Source: Curtobacterium sp. BH-2-1-1 (GTDB taxonomy: Bacteria > Actinomycetota > Actinomycetes > Actinomycetales > Microbacteriaceae). Taken from it: DNA of 64,000 bases. The number at the start of each line of letters is the position of its first letter. The stretch's first letter is position 1. A program made the translations under genes and the position numbers. Shown here one piece after another: positions 26,273 through 35,073 of this stretch. The stretch is from positions 558,001 through 622,000 of the forward strand of contig NZ_CP017580.1 in NCBI RefSeq assembly GCF_001806325.1, read 5' to 3'. Under the pieces are notes generated by a model that saw only the letters and a program-made list of their open reading frames with translations, ran no database searches and was not told the DNA's origin.

Positions 26273-27124
26273 CGTTCGACCGCCCCGACCACGACGCGCG
26301 GACAGCGTCACGCCCACGCTCGCGGCGGTGACGCACGCGAGGGCGACGACTTCGAGCAGCGCGAGCGCTTCGTGCAGGATCAGCAGGCCCGCGAGGGCCG
26401 CGATCGCCGGCCCGAGGCTCTGCAGGACACCGAAGACACGGGTCGGCATCCGCCGGAGCGCGAGCATCTCGAGCGCGTAGGGCAGGACGCTCGACAGCAC
26501 GGCGACGCCGCCGAACACGAGGAGGAGCACCGGTTCACGGACGACCCCGTCGACCGCCGACCGGAGCCCGAACGGCAGCGACACGAGCATCGCGACGAGC
26601 ATCGACACGGCGAGCCCGTCCACGCCGGGGATCGCGGCGCCCACGTGCCGGTTCATGACGATGTAGCCCGCCCAGCACACCGCGGCGAGGACAGCGAACA
26701 CGACTCCGCCGACCGCGGTCACCGCCGCCGGACCGACCCCGAGCAGCACGACCCCGGTGAGCGCCAGCACCGCCCAGAGCACGTCGCGCCACCGCCGGGT
26801 GTGCACGAGGGAGAGGGCGAGCGGGCCGAGGAACTCGATCGTCACCGCGACCCCGATCGGGATGCTCGCGAACGCCACGTAGATGAAGACGTTCATGCCG
26901 CCGAGCGCCAGCCCGAGACCGATCGCACCGAGCCACTGCTGCCGGGTCCAGTGCCGGACGCGCGGCCGGACCACGAGCGCGAGGACGACGGCCCCGATGA
27001 CGAGCCGCAGTGTGGCGGCACCGACCGAGCCGACCTCGTCGAACCGGGTCTTCGCGATCGCGGCGCCGAGCTGCACGGACACCATCGCCGCGAGGGCGAG
27101 GAGCGGCGCCGGGACGCGGTTCAC
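26249..27124 (-). CDS. EamA-family transporter, RhtA-like
   Basis: A 291-residue membrane protein with ten predicted helices in two EamA repeats (VGAATLRLVIGAVVLALVV and FGVLQSLGPAIAALAGLLILHE). RhtA-type members export threonine/homoserine or other small metabolites; substrate here unknown. The tail is basic and cytoplasmic. It starts 10 bases after the response-regulator stop, so it is third in a kinase-regulator-transporter operon. Confidence 0.9.
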   Translation of the reverse strand: MNRVPAPLLALAAMVSVQLGAAIAKTRFDEVGSVGAATLRLVIGAVVLALVVRPRVRHWTRQQWLGAIGLGLALGGMNVFIYVAFASIPIGVAVTIEFLGPLALSLVHTRRWRDVLWAVLALTGVVLLGVGPAAVTAVGGVVFAVLAAVCWAGYIVMNRHVGAAIPGVDGLAVSMLVAMLVSLPFGLRSAVDGVVREPVLLLVFGGVAVLSSVLPYALEMLALRRMPTRVFGVLQSLGPAIAALAGLLILHEALALLEVVALACVTAASVGVTLSARRGRGGRTGGADPVP

Positions 27125-27134
27125 CGGTGCGCCG

Positions 27135-27797
27135 TCACCCGAGGTAGGCGAGCACGGCGAGGACCCGGCGGTGGTCCTCGCCCGTGTCCTCGAGCGCGAG
27201 CTTGCCGAAGATGCTCGAGACGTGCTTCTCGACCGCGCCGGTGCCGATCACGAGCGCGCGGGCGATCGCGGCGTTGGTGCGGCCCTCGGCCATCAGCCCG
27301 AGGACGTCGCGCTCGCGCGGCGTGAGCGCTGCGAGCGGGTCACGGCGGCGGCTCATGAGCTGGGTGACGACCTCGGGGTCGAGGACGGTGCCGCCGGCGG
27401 CGATGCGGCGGACGGCGTCGTCGATCTCCTCGAGCCGGGTGACGCGGTCCTTGAGCAGGTAGCCGATGCCGGTCGCGCCCGCCGCGAGGACGTCCTCGGC
27501 GTAGGTGGCCTCGACGTACTGGGACAGCAGGAGCACGCCGGTGCGCGGAGCCCGGCGCCGGGTCTCGACGGCTGCGCGGACGCCCTCGTCGGTGAAGGTC
27601 GGCGGCATCCGCACGTCCATCACCACGACGTCGGGGGCACCGTCGGGGAGCGTCGCGAGGAAGGAGTCGGCGTCGGCGTACTGCCCGATGACGTCGATGC
27701 CCGCTTCGTCGAGCACGCGCGAGAGTCCTTCGCGCAGGAGCACGGCGTCGTCGACGACGACGGCCCGGATGCGTGCTGCATCCGGGCCGTCGCTCAT
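27135..27797 (-). CDS. LuxR/NarL-family response regulator
   Basis: A 220-residue two-component regulator. The receiver domain has acidic pocket VVDDA, phospho-acceptor Asp61 in VVMDVRMPP and Lys in YLLKDR. The C-terminal LuxR helix-turn-helix is LTPRERDVLGLMAEGRTNAAIARAL...VEKHVSSIFGKL. It lies 39 bases downstream of the histidine kinase gene and is surely its partner. Target unknown; the cotranscribed EamA gene suggests control of export or envelope stress. Confidence 0.95.
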   Translation of the reverse strand: MSDGPDAARIRAVVVDDAVLLREGLSRVLDEAGIDVIGQYADADSFLATLPDGAPDVVVMDVRMPPTFTDEGVRAAVETRRRAPRTGVLLLSQYVEATYAEDVLAAGATGIGYLLKDRVTRLEEIDDAVRRIAAGGTVLDPEVVTQLMSRRRDPLAALTPRERDVLGLMAEGRTNAAIARALVIGTGAVEKHVSSIFGKLALEDTGEDHRRVLAVLAYLG

Positions 27798-27836
27798 GCC
27801 GACCAGCCTAGTGGGAGCGCGGACGCTCCCGGGGGC

Positions 27837-29348
27837 TCACGAGCGCGTCGTGGGCACGCCGTTCAGGGCGCCGAGCGGGATCCGTGCCGTCGCCTCGGTC
27901 GGACCGCCCTCGGGGCTCGAGACCGTCAGCTCGCCGTCGAGGGCGCGCATCCGGCCCATCAGCCCCTCGATGCCGTGCCCCTCCTGCGGGCGGGCCCCAC
28001 CGCGGCCGTCGTCGGTGACGCTGACCGTGAGGTACCAGAGTCCGGAAGCGTCGACCACGAGTCCGAGGTACACCCCGGCGGTCGAGGCACCGGCGTGCTT
28101 CGTGGTGTTCGTCAGCAGCTCGCTCACCGTGAAGTACACGTTGCGCTGGATCTCGGTCGCGAGCTCGAGCCCGTCGGGCAGGCGGACGTCGAGGCCGACG
28201 GGGATGGGGGTCCGGGCGACGAGGGCCTCGAGCGCGGCGACGAGCCCGCGGTCGAGCAGGATGGGCGGTGCGAACCCGCGGGAGAGTGCACGCAGTTCGT
28301 CGAGGGCGTCCTGGGCGTGCTCCGACGCCTCGCCGATGAGCTGCTTCGCCTTCACCGGGTCCTTGTCGAAGGCGCGCTCGGCCGCGGACAGGTCCATGCG
28401 CAGGCGGACGAGTCGCTGCTGCGGGCCGTCGTGCAGGTCGCGCTCGATCTGGCGGAGTGCCTGGCCCTCGGCGGTGACGGCGCCGGCACGGGAGGCCTGG
28501 AGCCCGGCGACCCGACGCTCGAGCTGCTCCGCACGGAACCCGCCGAGCAGACCGAAGTCGATCCAGAAGTGCGCGATCACGGAACCGCGGGCCCACAGCG
28601 GGAAGAGCACCACCGAGGCGGCCATCGACAGGAGTCCGAGGAACCCGAAGCCCACGACGGACGTCATGTCCCACCCGAAGTACTGCGCGCTCATGCCGTT
28701 CACGAACGCGACCCCGGCGAGGCCGATCGGCCAGAGGAAACCGGCGAGGAGCAGTGCGCCGGCACCCACCGTGCAGAGCGCCGCGATCGGGTACACGACC
28801 GCCGCGTGCAGCAGGTACAGCCAGTAGTGCGGGTTGGCGACGGCCGAGCCCGTGCGCGTCCACCAGTTCTGCTGCCACCGGGGCGTCCAGTCGACCGGTC
28901 GGATCGGGCGGCTGTCGGCCCACCCGATGCGGAGTTTCTCGAACTGTCCGAGCCACCGCGCGACGAACAGCGCGATGAAGAACATCAGCAGGACGAACGG
29001 GTTGAAGAGGTCGCGGAAGCCGCCGCCGAAGATCGCCGCGGGGAACGCGGCGTAGAGCGTGCAGAGCAGCACCGCCGTGAGGGCCATGTAGCCGAAGTCG
29101 CGGGGCAGGCGCTTCCACGCCTCGCGGTAGAACGCACCGGCGGTCATGCCCGTGCCCGATCCGGACCCACCGGGCGAGGTCGGGTGTGCCGGCGGGACGC
29201 TCGGGCCCTGGCCGCTCGCGGGCGGCGTCGAGGACCACGTCGGGGGCGTCTGGTTCGGCTGTGCGGGCATCGGTTCGGTGGCTCCTGGCGGGACGGAGTC
29301 GTGCAGCGGGACGGTCTCGGCCTGATCGAGGCGGGCGGTGTCGGTCAT
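27837..29348 (-). CDS. Sensor histidine kinase (HisKA_3 type) with membrane sensor
   Basis: A 503-residue kinase. The N-terminal about 75 residues are Pro/Gly-rich and cytoplasmic, then several helices form a membrane sensor domain (FGYMALTAVLLCTLYAAFPAA, YWLYLLHAAVVYPIAAL). The dimerisation helix has phospho-acceptor His at about 306 in ERDLHDGPQQRL, and a HATPase follows (TVSELLTNTTKHA, DDGRGG, GIEGLMGRM). Start ATG 29348 (MTDTARLDQAE) avoids an Arg/Pro-rich upstream frame. First gene of its operon; divergent from a small membrane gene. Confidence 0.94.
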   Translation of the reverse strand: MTDTARLDQAETVPLHDSVPPGATEPMPAQPNQTPPTWSSTPPASGQGPSVPPAHPTSPGGSGSGTGMTAGAFYREAWKRLPRDFGYMALTAVLLCTLYAAFPAAIFGGGFRDLFNPFVLLMFFIALFVARWLGQFEKLRIGWADSRPIRPVDWTPRWQQNWWTRTGSAVANPHYWLYLLHAAVVYPIAALCTVGAGALLLAGFLWPIGLAGVAFVNGMSAQYFGWDMTSVVGFGFLGLLSMAASVVLFPLWARGSVIAHFWIDFGLLGGFRAEQLERRVAGLQASRAGAVTAEGQALRQIERDLHDGPQQRLVRLRMDLSAAERAFDKDPVKAKQLIGEASEHAQDALDELRALSRGFAPPILLDRGLVAALEALVARTPIPVGLDVRLPDGLELATEIQRNVYFTVSELLTNTTKHAGASTAGVYLGLVVDASGLWYLTVSVTDDGRGGARPQEGHGIEGLMGRMRALDGELTVSSPEGGPTEATARIPLGALNGVPTTRS

Positions 29349-29443
29349 GACACCAAGCCTCGCGATCACCGGCTCGATCCCCCATCCTGCCCCCTCCCGA
29401 ACCGGAGGTGGGGTTATCCCCCGCACCGGCGTACCGTGTGGCC

Positions 29444-30022
29444 ATGGGGAACACCACGGGGGTCCGGGTCGTCTCGGCGGCTGCCACGGTCGCAGCACTC
29501 GTCTTCGGGGTCGAGGGGCTCAGCGACGCGTCGGGGGTCCTCGCCTTCGGACCACCGGCACTGCGGCTCGTCGCCACGGTGGTGGCGGGTGTCTGCGGAG
29601 CGGTCGTGCTCGTGGCCGCGCTGCGGTCCCGTGACCGCCGTGCCGTCGCGCTCGGGGTCGCCGTGCTCGCGTTCGCCCTGGCCTGGGCCGTCCCCGGGCC
29701 GATCGGCGACGGGCTGTACTGGATCGCCCGGGCGGCGCTCGTGGCGTTCGGCGTGCTGACCGTCCGTGGTCTGCGTGGACCGCAGCGCGTGCTCGGCTGG
29801 GTCGTGACGATCGCCGCGGCGGTGTGGTTCGTCGTGTCCGTCCTGACGCAGACGGTCCCGCCGCCCTCCACCGCGCAGGAGGTCCTCGTCGTGGTGTACG
29901 CGATCCCGAGTCTGCTGCAGGCGGTCGCGTTCCTCGCGGCGGCCGTCCTCGTCGCGGTGCCCCTGCTCCGCCCGGTCGGCACCGGCGCGGGGTCGCTCTG
30001 GTCCTCCGCCGAGGTCCGCTGA
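29444..30022 (+). CDS. Membrane protein of unknown function (192 aa)
   Basis: A 192-residue protein with about six hydrophobic segments (VRVVSAAATVAALVFGVEGL, LRLVATVVAGVCGAVVLVAAL, AVLAFALAWAVPGP, LGWVVTIAAAVWFVVSVL and a C-terminal pair). TACCGT seven bases before the ATG could be a -10 with a nearly leaderless start. Divergent from the histidine kinase; it may be part of the same stimulus response but nothing proves it. Confidence 0.75.
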   Translation: MGNTTGVRVVSAAATVAALVFGVEGLSDASGVLAFGPPALRLVATVVAGVCGAVVLVAALRSRDRRAVALGVAVLAFALAWAVPGPIGDGLYWIARAALVAFGVLTVRGLRGPQRVLGWVVTIAAAVWFVVSVLTQTVPPPSTAQEVLVVVYAIPSLLQAVAFLAAAVLVAVPLLRPVGTGAGSLWSSAEVR

Positions 30023-30040
30023 CCCGGACCGGTCCCCCGC

Positions 30041-31444
30041 TCAGACCAGACCCGCGGCGACCTCCGGCGTCTCCTCCGGGATCGCCCACGGCTCCGACGT
30101 CATGCCGCCGCCGGCCCGGATCGACAGCACGGAGCCGTCGGCGTCGCGGCGGTACGTCACGTCCTCGTCGATCGACCCGAACCGGTTGCCGTGGGTCATC
30201 CGGAGCGTGTCCGCGTCGACGACCTCGAGCCGCGTCGGGGTGACGAGCGGCTCGGGTGCGGACGGGTCGACCTCGACGAGCCGGTCACCGATCCGGGCGA
30301 TGTCGCTCACACCCCAGGGGTTCGCGAACCGGCCGGTGAACGTGCTCGTGTCGACGTCGGCCGGCACCGGGGTGCCCGGGGCGTCCGCGTCGGCCGCTGC
30401 GTCGAGGAACTGCACGATGGCGGTGGCGATGAGCGTCGCGGGGCCGGCCGCCGCGCTCGTCAGCACGGAGACGACGAGCCCGGACGCGGGGTCGAACAGC
30501 GACTGCGTGATGTGCCCGGGGAACCCGCCGGAGTGGCCGCGGACCTCTCGCCCGCCGATCCGGTCGACGATGAACCCGGCGCCGTACCCGCGGGCCGCCG
30601 GGTCCTCCGTGGCGCTCCACGCCTTCCGCTGGGCGAGCCGCTTCGAGTGGTCGTCGAGCAGGGTGCCGTGGCCGATGACGTGCTGCGAGAAGTACCGGAC
30701 GAGGTCGGACGCCGTGCCGTGGAACCCCGTCGCCGCAGCCATCGCTCGCGTGTCGACGTGTTCGAGGCGGTGCCGGGTGCGCGCGGTGTGGACCCCGGAG
30801 TAGCCGACCACGAAGTCGTCCGCGCGGGCGGGGTCCCAGTCGGGACCGGTGTTCCGCAGCCCCAACGGCTCGGTGATCGACTCGCGGACGAAGTCGCCGT
30901 AGGACTGCCCGGAGACCGCCGCGATGACGAGTCCGAGCAGCGAGTACCCGAGGTTCGAGTAGTTGAACGACGAGCCTGCGGGGACCTTCTGGCCCCGGTC
31001 GAGGACGAGCGCGAGGAGCTCCTGTTCGTCCGGGAAGGGGCGCAGCTGCGACCAGTAGTCGCCGTCGTGGCCGTCCCGGATGACCCCGGCGCCCATCTCC
31101 ATGAGCTCGCGGAGGGTCGCGTCGGCGAGGGGCGAGCCGCCGTCGACGAGTGCGGGGACGTACGTGCCGACCGTATCGTCGAGCCGGAGTGAGCCCCGCT
31201 CGGCGAGCTGCAGGAGCGCGGTCGCGGTGAAGGTCTTCGAGTGCGAGGCGATGCGGAACAGGTCCGTCGTCCTGAGGCGCCGGCCGGCCTCGACGTCGGC
31301 GTAGCCCCAGGCCTCGTCGAGGAGGACCTCGTCGTCGTAGCCGATCGCGACCTGCACGCCGGGGATCCGGAGTTGCCACACCTTGTACGCGATCCACTCG
31401 CGGACGTAGGGCAGGACGGTCTCGTACGCAGCGCGGTTCGACAT
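30041..31444 (-). CDS. Serine hydrolase of the class C beta-lactamase/esterase fold
   Basis: A 467-residue cytoplasmic serine hydrolase. Catalytic Ser-x-x-Lys is SHSK in FRIASHSKTFTATALLQLAE; the second motif Tyr-x-Asn is YSN in FNYSNLGYSLLG; the third is HSGG in VRGHSGGFPGH. A C-terminal lipocalin-like domain (TFTGRFANPWGVSDI) is typical of the EstB/PBP-like group. Without signal peptide it is more likely an esterase or peptidase than a beta-lactamase. Start MSNRAAYETVLPYV at 31444. Divergent from the PaiB-like gene. Confidence 0.88.
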   Translation of the reverse strand: MSNRAAYETVLPYVREWIAYKVWQLRIPGVQVAIGYDDEVLLDEAWGYADVEAGRRLRTTDLFRIASHSKTFTATALLQLAERGSLRLDDTVGTYVPALVDGGSPLADATLRELMEMGAGVIRDGHDGDYWSQLRPFPDEQELLALVLDRGQKVPAGSSFNYSNLGYSLLGLVIAAVSGQSYGDFVRESITEPLGLRNTGPDWDPARADDFVVGYSGVHTARTRHRLEHVDTRAMAAATGFHGTASDLVRYFSQHVIGHGTLLDDHSKRLAQRKAWSATEDPAARGYGAGFIVDRIGGREVRGHSGGFPGHITQSLFDPASGLVVSVLTSAAAGPATLIATAIVQFLDAAADADAPGTPVPADVDTSTFTGRFANPWGVSDIARIGDRLVEVDPSAPEPLVTPTRLEVVDADTLRMTHGNRFGSIDEDVTYRRDADGSVLSIRAGGGMTSEPWAIPEETPEVAAGLV

Positions 31445-31478
31445 GCCCTCCACCCTCGCATGTGCCACGCTGGCGGGC

Positions 31479-32138
31479 ATGCGACACACACCGCACTTCC
31501 TGATGACCGACGTCGACGAGGTGCGACGCCTCATCGGGGGCAACCCGTGGGCGACGATCGTCTCGCACACCGAGGCCGGGCTGGTCGCGTCGCACTACCC
31601 GTTCCTGCTCGAGACGCCCGCCCCGGGCGGCGCTGCCGACCCCGACGAGCTCGTCCTGGTGTCGCACGTCGGCCGCCCGGACGAGGTGGCCCACGAACTC
31701 GGTCGACACGAGGTGCTCGTCGTGTTCCAGGGCCCGCACGGCTACGTCTCGCCCGCCTGGTACCCGCCGGAGCAGTTCGTGCCGACCTGGAACCACGTGA
31801 CGGCGCACTGCTGGGGCACGCCGGAGATCCTGTCCGACGAGGAGAACTTCCGCGTCCTCGGCGAACTCGTCGACCACTTCGAGCGGGTGATGCCCGAGCC
31901 GGTCTCCCTCGAGGTCGACGAGGAGACGGCACGCCGGATGGCGAAGGGCACCGTCGGGATCCGCATCCGCGTCAGCCGGTTCGACGCCCGCGCGAAGCTC
32001 TCCCAGAACAAGGCACCGGAGGTGGTGGACCGGATCGTCGCGGGGCTGCGCGGCGACGGTCCGTACGCCTCGCCGGCACTCGCCGACGAGATGGAGCGCG
32101 CCCACGCGGCACGCGCGGCGGCCCAGGAGGCGCGGTGA
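31479..32138 (+). CDS. FMN-binding PaiB-family protein
   Basis: A 219-residue flavin-reductase-fold protein: MRHTPHFLMTDVDEVRRLI, PWATIVSH, GRHEVLVVFQGPHGYVSPAWY and PTWNHVTAHCWG match the PaiB family of FMN-binding 'negative transcriptional regulators', which are in practice flavoproteins of uncertain role. MAKGTVGIRIRVSRFDARAKLSQNK in outline is the conserved C-terminal signature. The stop overlaps the amidohydrolase GTG (GTGA), so the two are coupled. Confidence 0.9.
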   Translation: MRHTPHFLMTDVDEVRRLIGGNPWATIVSHTEAGLVASHYPFLLETPAPGGAADPDELVLVSHVGRPDEVAHELGRHEVLVVFQGPHGYVSPAWYPPEQFVPTWNHVTAHCWGTPEILSDEENFRVLGELVDHFERVMPEPVSLEVDEETARRMAKGTVGIRIRVSRFDARAKLSQNKAPEVVDRIVAGLRGDGPYASPALADEMERAHAARAAAQEAR

Positions 32139-33610
32139 AGGAGATCCTGCTCCGCACCGTCCGACGGGTGGGCACGTCCGGCGCCCCGTCCGACGTCCGG
32201 ATCGTCGACGGGCTGGTCACCGCGATCGCGCCGGCCGGCACGCTCGACCCCACGGACGCCGACACCGACGTCGTCGAGACGGCCGGCGCCTGGCTCGGTC
32301 CCGGGCTCGTCGACCACCACGTGCACTTCGACCAGTGGGCCCTCGTCCGCCGTCGCGTCGACGTGTCGGCCTGCGACTCGGCGGAGGCGACCGCCGACCT
32401 GCTGGCGGAGGTGGCACGCACCGGGGTGGCGGACCGCGTCCTGATCGGCCACGGCTACCGCGACGGGATGTGGCCCCGCCCTACACGACGTGCGCTGCTC
32501 GACCGGATCGAGCCGCGCCTCCCGATCGTCGTCATCAGCGGTGACCTGCACGCCGTCTGGTGCAACGCCGCTGCGCTGGAGCACTTCTCCGGCATCGTCG
32601 GCCGCCCGCTCGTCGCCGGCGACGACGGGGTGCTCCGCGAGCAGGACGCGTTCGACGTGACCGGCGCGCTCTCCCGCGTGCCGGACGAGGTGCTCGACGG
32701 CTTCGTCGCCGACGCCGTCGAGGCGTCCGCCGCCCGCGGCGTGACCCGGGTGACCGACCTCGAGATGAGCTTCGGACTCGACCGCTGGACCCGCCGTGTG
32801 CAGGCCGGCACGGACGGCCTTCGCGTCGACTCGGGGGTCTACCCGGCCGACCTCGACGCCGCGATCCGTCGGGGACTCCGCACCGGCGACGTGGTCGAGG
32901 GCACCCGCGGGCTCGTCCGGACGGGCCCGTTCAAGGTGATCACCGACGGCTCGCTCGGCACCCGGACGGCGGCGACGGCCTCCGGCGACGGCGTGCTCGT
33001 GTGGTCGTTCGACGACCTCGTGGCGATGGTCCGTCGGGCGGTCGACGCCGGACTCGTCCCCGCGGTGCACGCGATCGGCGACCGGGCGAACACCCTCGCG
33101 CTCGACGTCTTCGAGGCGGTGGGCGCACGCGGCACGATCGAGCACGCGCAGTTGCTGGCGGACACCGACCTGGAGCGGTTCGCACGGCTCGGGGTGGCCG
33201 CGTCGGTGCAGCCCGAGCACGCGATGGACGACCGCGACATCGCCGACCGCTACTGGGCCGGGATGACCGAGCGGGCGTTCCCGTTCGCGTCCCTCGACCG
33301 TGCCGGTGCCCGGCTGCTGCTCGGCTCGGACGCGCCGGTCGCGCCGCTCGACCCGTGGGTGTCGATGGCCGCGGCCGTCGGACGCGACCGGGACGGCCGC
33401 GAGCCGTGGCACCCGGCCGAACGCCTCGGCGTGCTGACGGCCTGGCGCGGGTCGACCGAGGGCGGTCGGGTCGGGGTGGCCGTCGGCGACGTCGCGGACC
33501 TCGTGCTGCTCGAGGCGGACCCGCTCGCGGCGACCGGGTCCGGGCCGCTCCGGCGAGTACGGGTGCTGGCGACCGCGATCGCCGGACGGTTCACGTACCG
33601 CGACGTGTGA
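32135..33610 (+). CDS. Amidohydrolase family 3 (YtcJ-like) metal-dependent hydrolase
   Basis: A 491-residue TIM-barrel hydrolase. Metal ligands appear in GPGLVDHHVHFDQW (HxH), in VPAVHAIGDRAN and IEHAQLL, and in the catalytic Asp of LLLGSDAPVAPLDP. The PRLPIVVISGDLHAVWCNAAALE segment is typical of YtcJ-type enzymes, whose substrates are usually N-acyl or amide compounds. GTG 32135 overlaps the PaiB-like stop within GGAGGCGCGGTGA. No partner reveals the substrate. Confidence 0.92.
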   Translation: MKEILLRTVRRVGTSGAPSDVRIVDGLVTAIAPAGTLDPTDADTDVVETAGAWLGPGLVDHHVHFDQWALVRRRVDVSACDSAEATADLLAEVARTGVADRVLIGHGYRDGMWPRPTRRALLDRIEPRLPIVVISGDLHAVWCNAAALEHFSGIVGRPLVAGDDGVLREQDAFDVTGALSRVPDEVLDGFVADAVEASAARGVTRVTDLEMSFGLDRWTRRVQAGTDGLRVDSGVYPADLDAAIRRGLRTGDVVEGTRGLVRTGPFKVITDGSLGTRTAATASGDGVLVWSFDDLVAMVRRAVDAGLVPAVHAIGDRANTLALDVFEAVGARGTIEHAQLLADTDLERFARLGVAASVQPEHAMDDRDIADRYWAGMTERAFPFASLDRAGARLLLGSDAPVAPLDPWVSMAAAVGRDRDGREPWHPAERLGVLTAWRGSTEGGRVGVAVGDVADLVLLEADPLAATGSGPLRRVRVLATAIAGRFTYRDV

Positions 33611-33616
33611 CCGGCG

Positions 33617-34543
33617 CTACTTCTGGTCCTTCGGGCACCAGTAGAGCTTGCGGCCGGCCATGTCGGCCATCCGGATCTCGGTGCCGCACACCCGGCAGGG
33701 TTCGCCCTGACGGTGGTACACCCAGTGCCGGTCCTTCCGGGACCGGACGGCCTTCGCGTGCTCGCTCTTCGACAGGCCGTCCATGGTCAGCATGAGGCCG
33801 TCGCGGACGCCCTCGTGCAGGAGCTTCGACCAGTCGTGCCAGAGCGCCTTCGCCTGCTTGACGGTGAGCTGTTTGCCCGGCTTGTAGGGGTCGATGCGCT
33901 GCCGGAACAGCAGCTCGGCGCGGTAGATGTTGCCGATGCCGCTCACGACGGCCTGGTCCATGAGCAGCTGCCCGATCGCGACGTTCCGCTTCCGGACGTT
34001 GTCGACGAAGGTCTTCTCGGCCTCGGGGCCGTCATCGTTGATCGGGTCCGGGCCGAGCTTGTCGAGCGCCTTCTGCACGCCGGCCGGGTCCTCGACGACG
34101 CACGCCGTCGGGCCGCGCAGGTCGGCGACGGTGTCCTCGGTGAGCAGCCGCACGCGCACCTGTCCGACGGGGTCCGGCGGGAACGCCTCGATCGGGTCCT
34201 CGACCTTCTCCTGCTCGGCCATCCGGTAGCGGGCGAGACGGGGAGCGCCGATCGACGTCAGGGACTCCTCACCGTCGTCGTCCGACAGCGCCCCGGCGGT
34301 GGAGAGGTCCCCCGCGAAGTCCCACGCCCCGTAGAGGCCGAGGTGGACGCGGAGGAACCGGTCGCCCTCGAACTCGAGGAACATCTGCTTGCCGACGGCC
34401 CGGGCAGCGACCATGCGCGTGCCGTCGAGCTGGGCGGCACCGGCGGCGAACCGTCCCTGCGGACTCGACACCTCGCAGCGTTTGCCGACGAAGTGCCGGG
34501 TGAACTGGTTGGCGATGCGGTGGACGGAGTGACCCTCGGGCAT
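33617..34543 (-). CDS. Fpg/Nei-type DNA glycosylase, Nei2-like
   Basis: A 308-residue base-excision repair glycosylase/AP lyase. N-terminus MPEGHSVHR supplies Pro2 (Schiff base) and Glu3. A beta-sandwich, the H2TH region (QAVVSGIGNIYRAELLFRQRIDP) and a C-terminal zinc ribbon follow. The ribbon has CRVCG but ends WCPKDQK, so the fourth zinc ligand of the usual CPxC is Asp. The longer central acidic segment (SDDDGEESLTSIG) is a lineage insert. It is 19 bases downstream of rpiB. Confidence 0.93.
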   Translation of the reverse strand: MPEGHSVHRIANQFTRHFVGKRCEVSSPQGRFAAGAAQLDGTRMVAARAVGKQMFLEFEGDRFLRVHLGLYGAWDFAGDLSTAGALSDDDGEESLTSIGAPRLARYRMAEQEKVEDPIEAFPPDPVGQVRVRLLTEDTVADLRGPTACVVEDPAGVQKALDKLGPDPINDDGPEAEKTFVDNVRKRNVAIGQLLMDQAVVSGIGNIYRAELLFRQRIDPYKPGKQLTVKQAKALWHDWSKLLHEGVRDGLMLTMDGLSKSEHAKAVRSRKDRHWVYHRQGEPCRVCGTEIRMADMAGRKLYWCPKDQK

Positions 34544-34562
34544 TGCTCTTGTCTACTCGGCC

Positions 34563-35051
34563 TTACTGGTCGATCTGCTTGCCGGCGATCAGGCCGGTGG
34601 TCTCGTACTCGGCGAGCTGCGCGATGCGGCGGGCGTGACGCTCCTCGCCCGAGAACGGCTCGGCGATGAACAGGTCGACGAACCGGATCGCTTCGTCCTC
34701 GGTGTGCTGGCGGGCGCCGATCGAGATGACGTTGGCGTCGTTGTGCTGGCGGGCGAGGAGCGCGGTGGACTCGTTCCACACGAGCGCGGCGCGGACGCCC
34801 TCGACCTTGTTCGCGGCGATCTGCTCGCCGTTGCCGGATCCCCCGAACACGACACCGAGCGCCTGGACGCCCGCACGCTGGTCCTGCACCACGGCGTGCG
34901 CGGCGTTGATGCAGAACGAGGGGTAGTCGTCGAGCGCGTCGTACTCGGTCGGACCGTGGTCCACCACCTCGTGCCCGGCCTCCGTCAGGTGGGTGGCGAG
35001 GGTCTTGTTGAACTCGAGGCCGGCGTGGTCCGTTCCGAGGTGGATGCGCAT
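34563..35051 (-). CDS. rpiB: Ribose-5-phosphate isomerase B
   Basis: A 162-residue pentose-phosphate enzyme interconverting ribose-5-P and ribulose-5-P. MRIHLGTDHAGLEFNKTL carries the conserved Asp-His; GVVFGGSGNGEQIAANKVEGVRAALV in outline holds the anion-binding loop, where mycobacterial-type enzymes have Glu/Ser as here rather than the E. coli Cys; HNDANVISIGARQ is the third signature. It lies between an XRE-cupin regulator (22 bases) and the Nei2 gene, apparently one transcript. Confidence 0.97.
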   Translation of the reverse strand: MRIHLGTDHAGLEFNKTLATHLTEAGHEVVDHGPTEYDALDDYPSFCINAAHAVVQDQRAGVQALGVVFGGSGNGEQIAANKVEGVRAALVWNESTALLARQHNDANVISIGARQHTEDEAIRFVDLFIAEPFSGEERHARRIAQLAEYETTGLIAGKQIDQ

Positions 35052-35073
35052 GGGATCGATCCTATTCCTGCGA

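Noticed and set aside
26883..29759. 958-codon plus-strand frame over the kinase-regulator-EamA operon
   Set aside because: Low-complexity antisense frame; kinase and receiver motifs on the minus strand are unambiguous.
30041..31444. Beta-lactamase resistance gene
   Set aside because: It has the SxxK/YxN/HxG fold motifs but no signal peptide and an EstB-like C-terminal domain, so only serine hydrolase is claimed.
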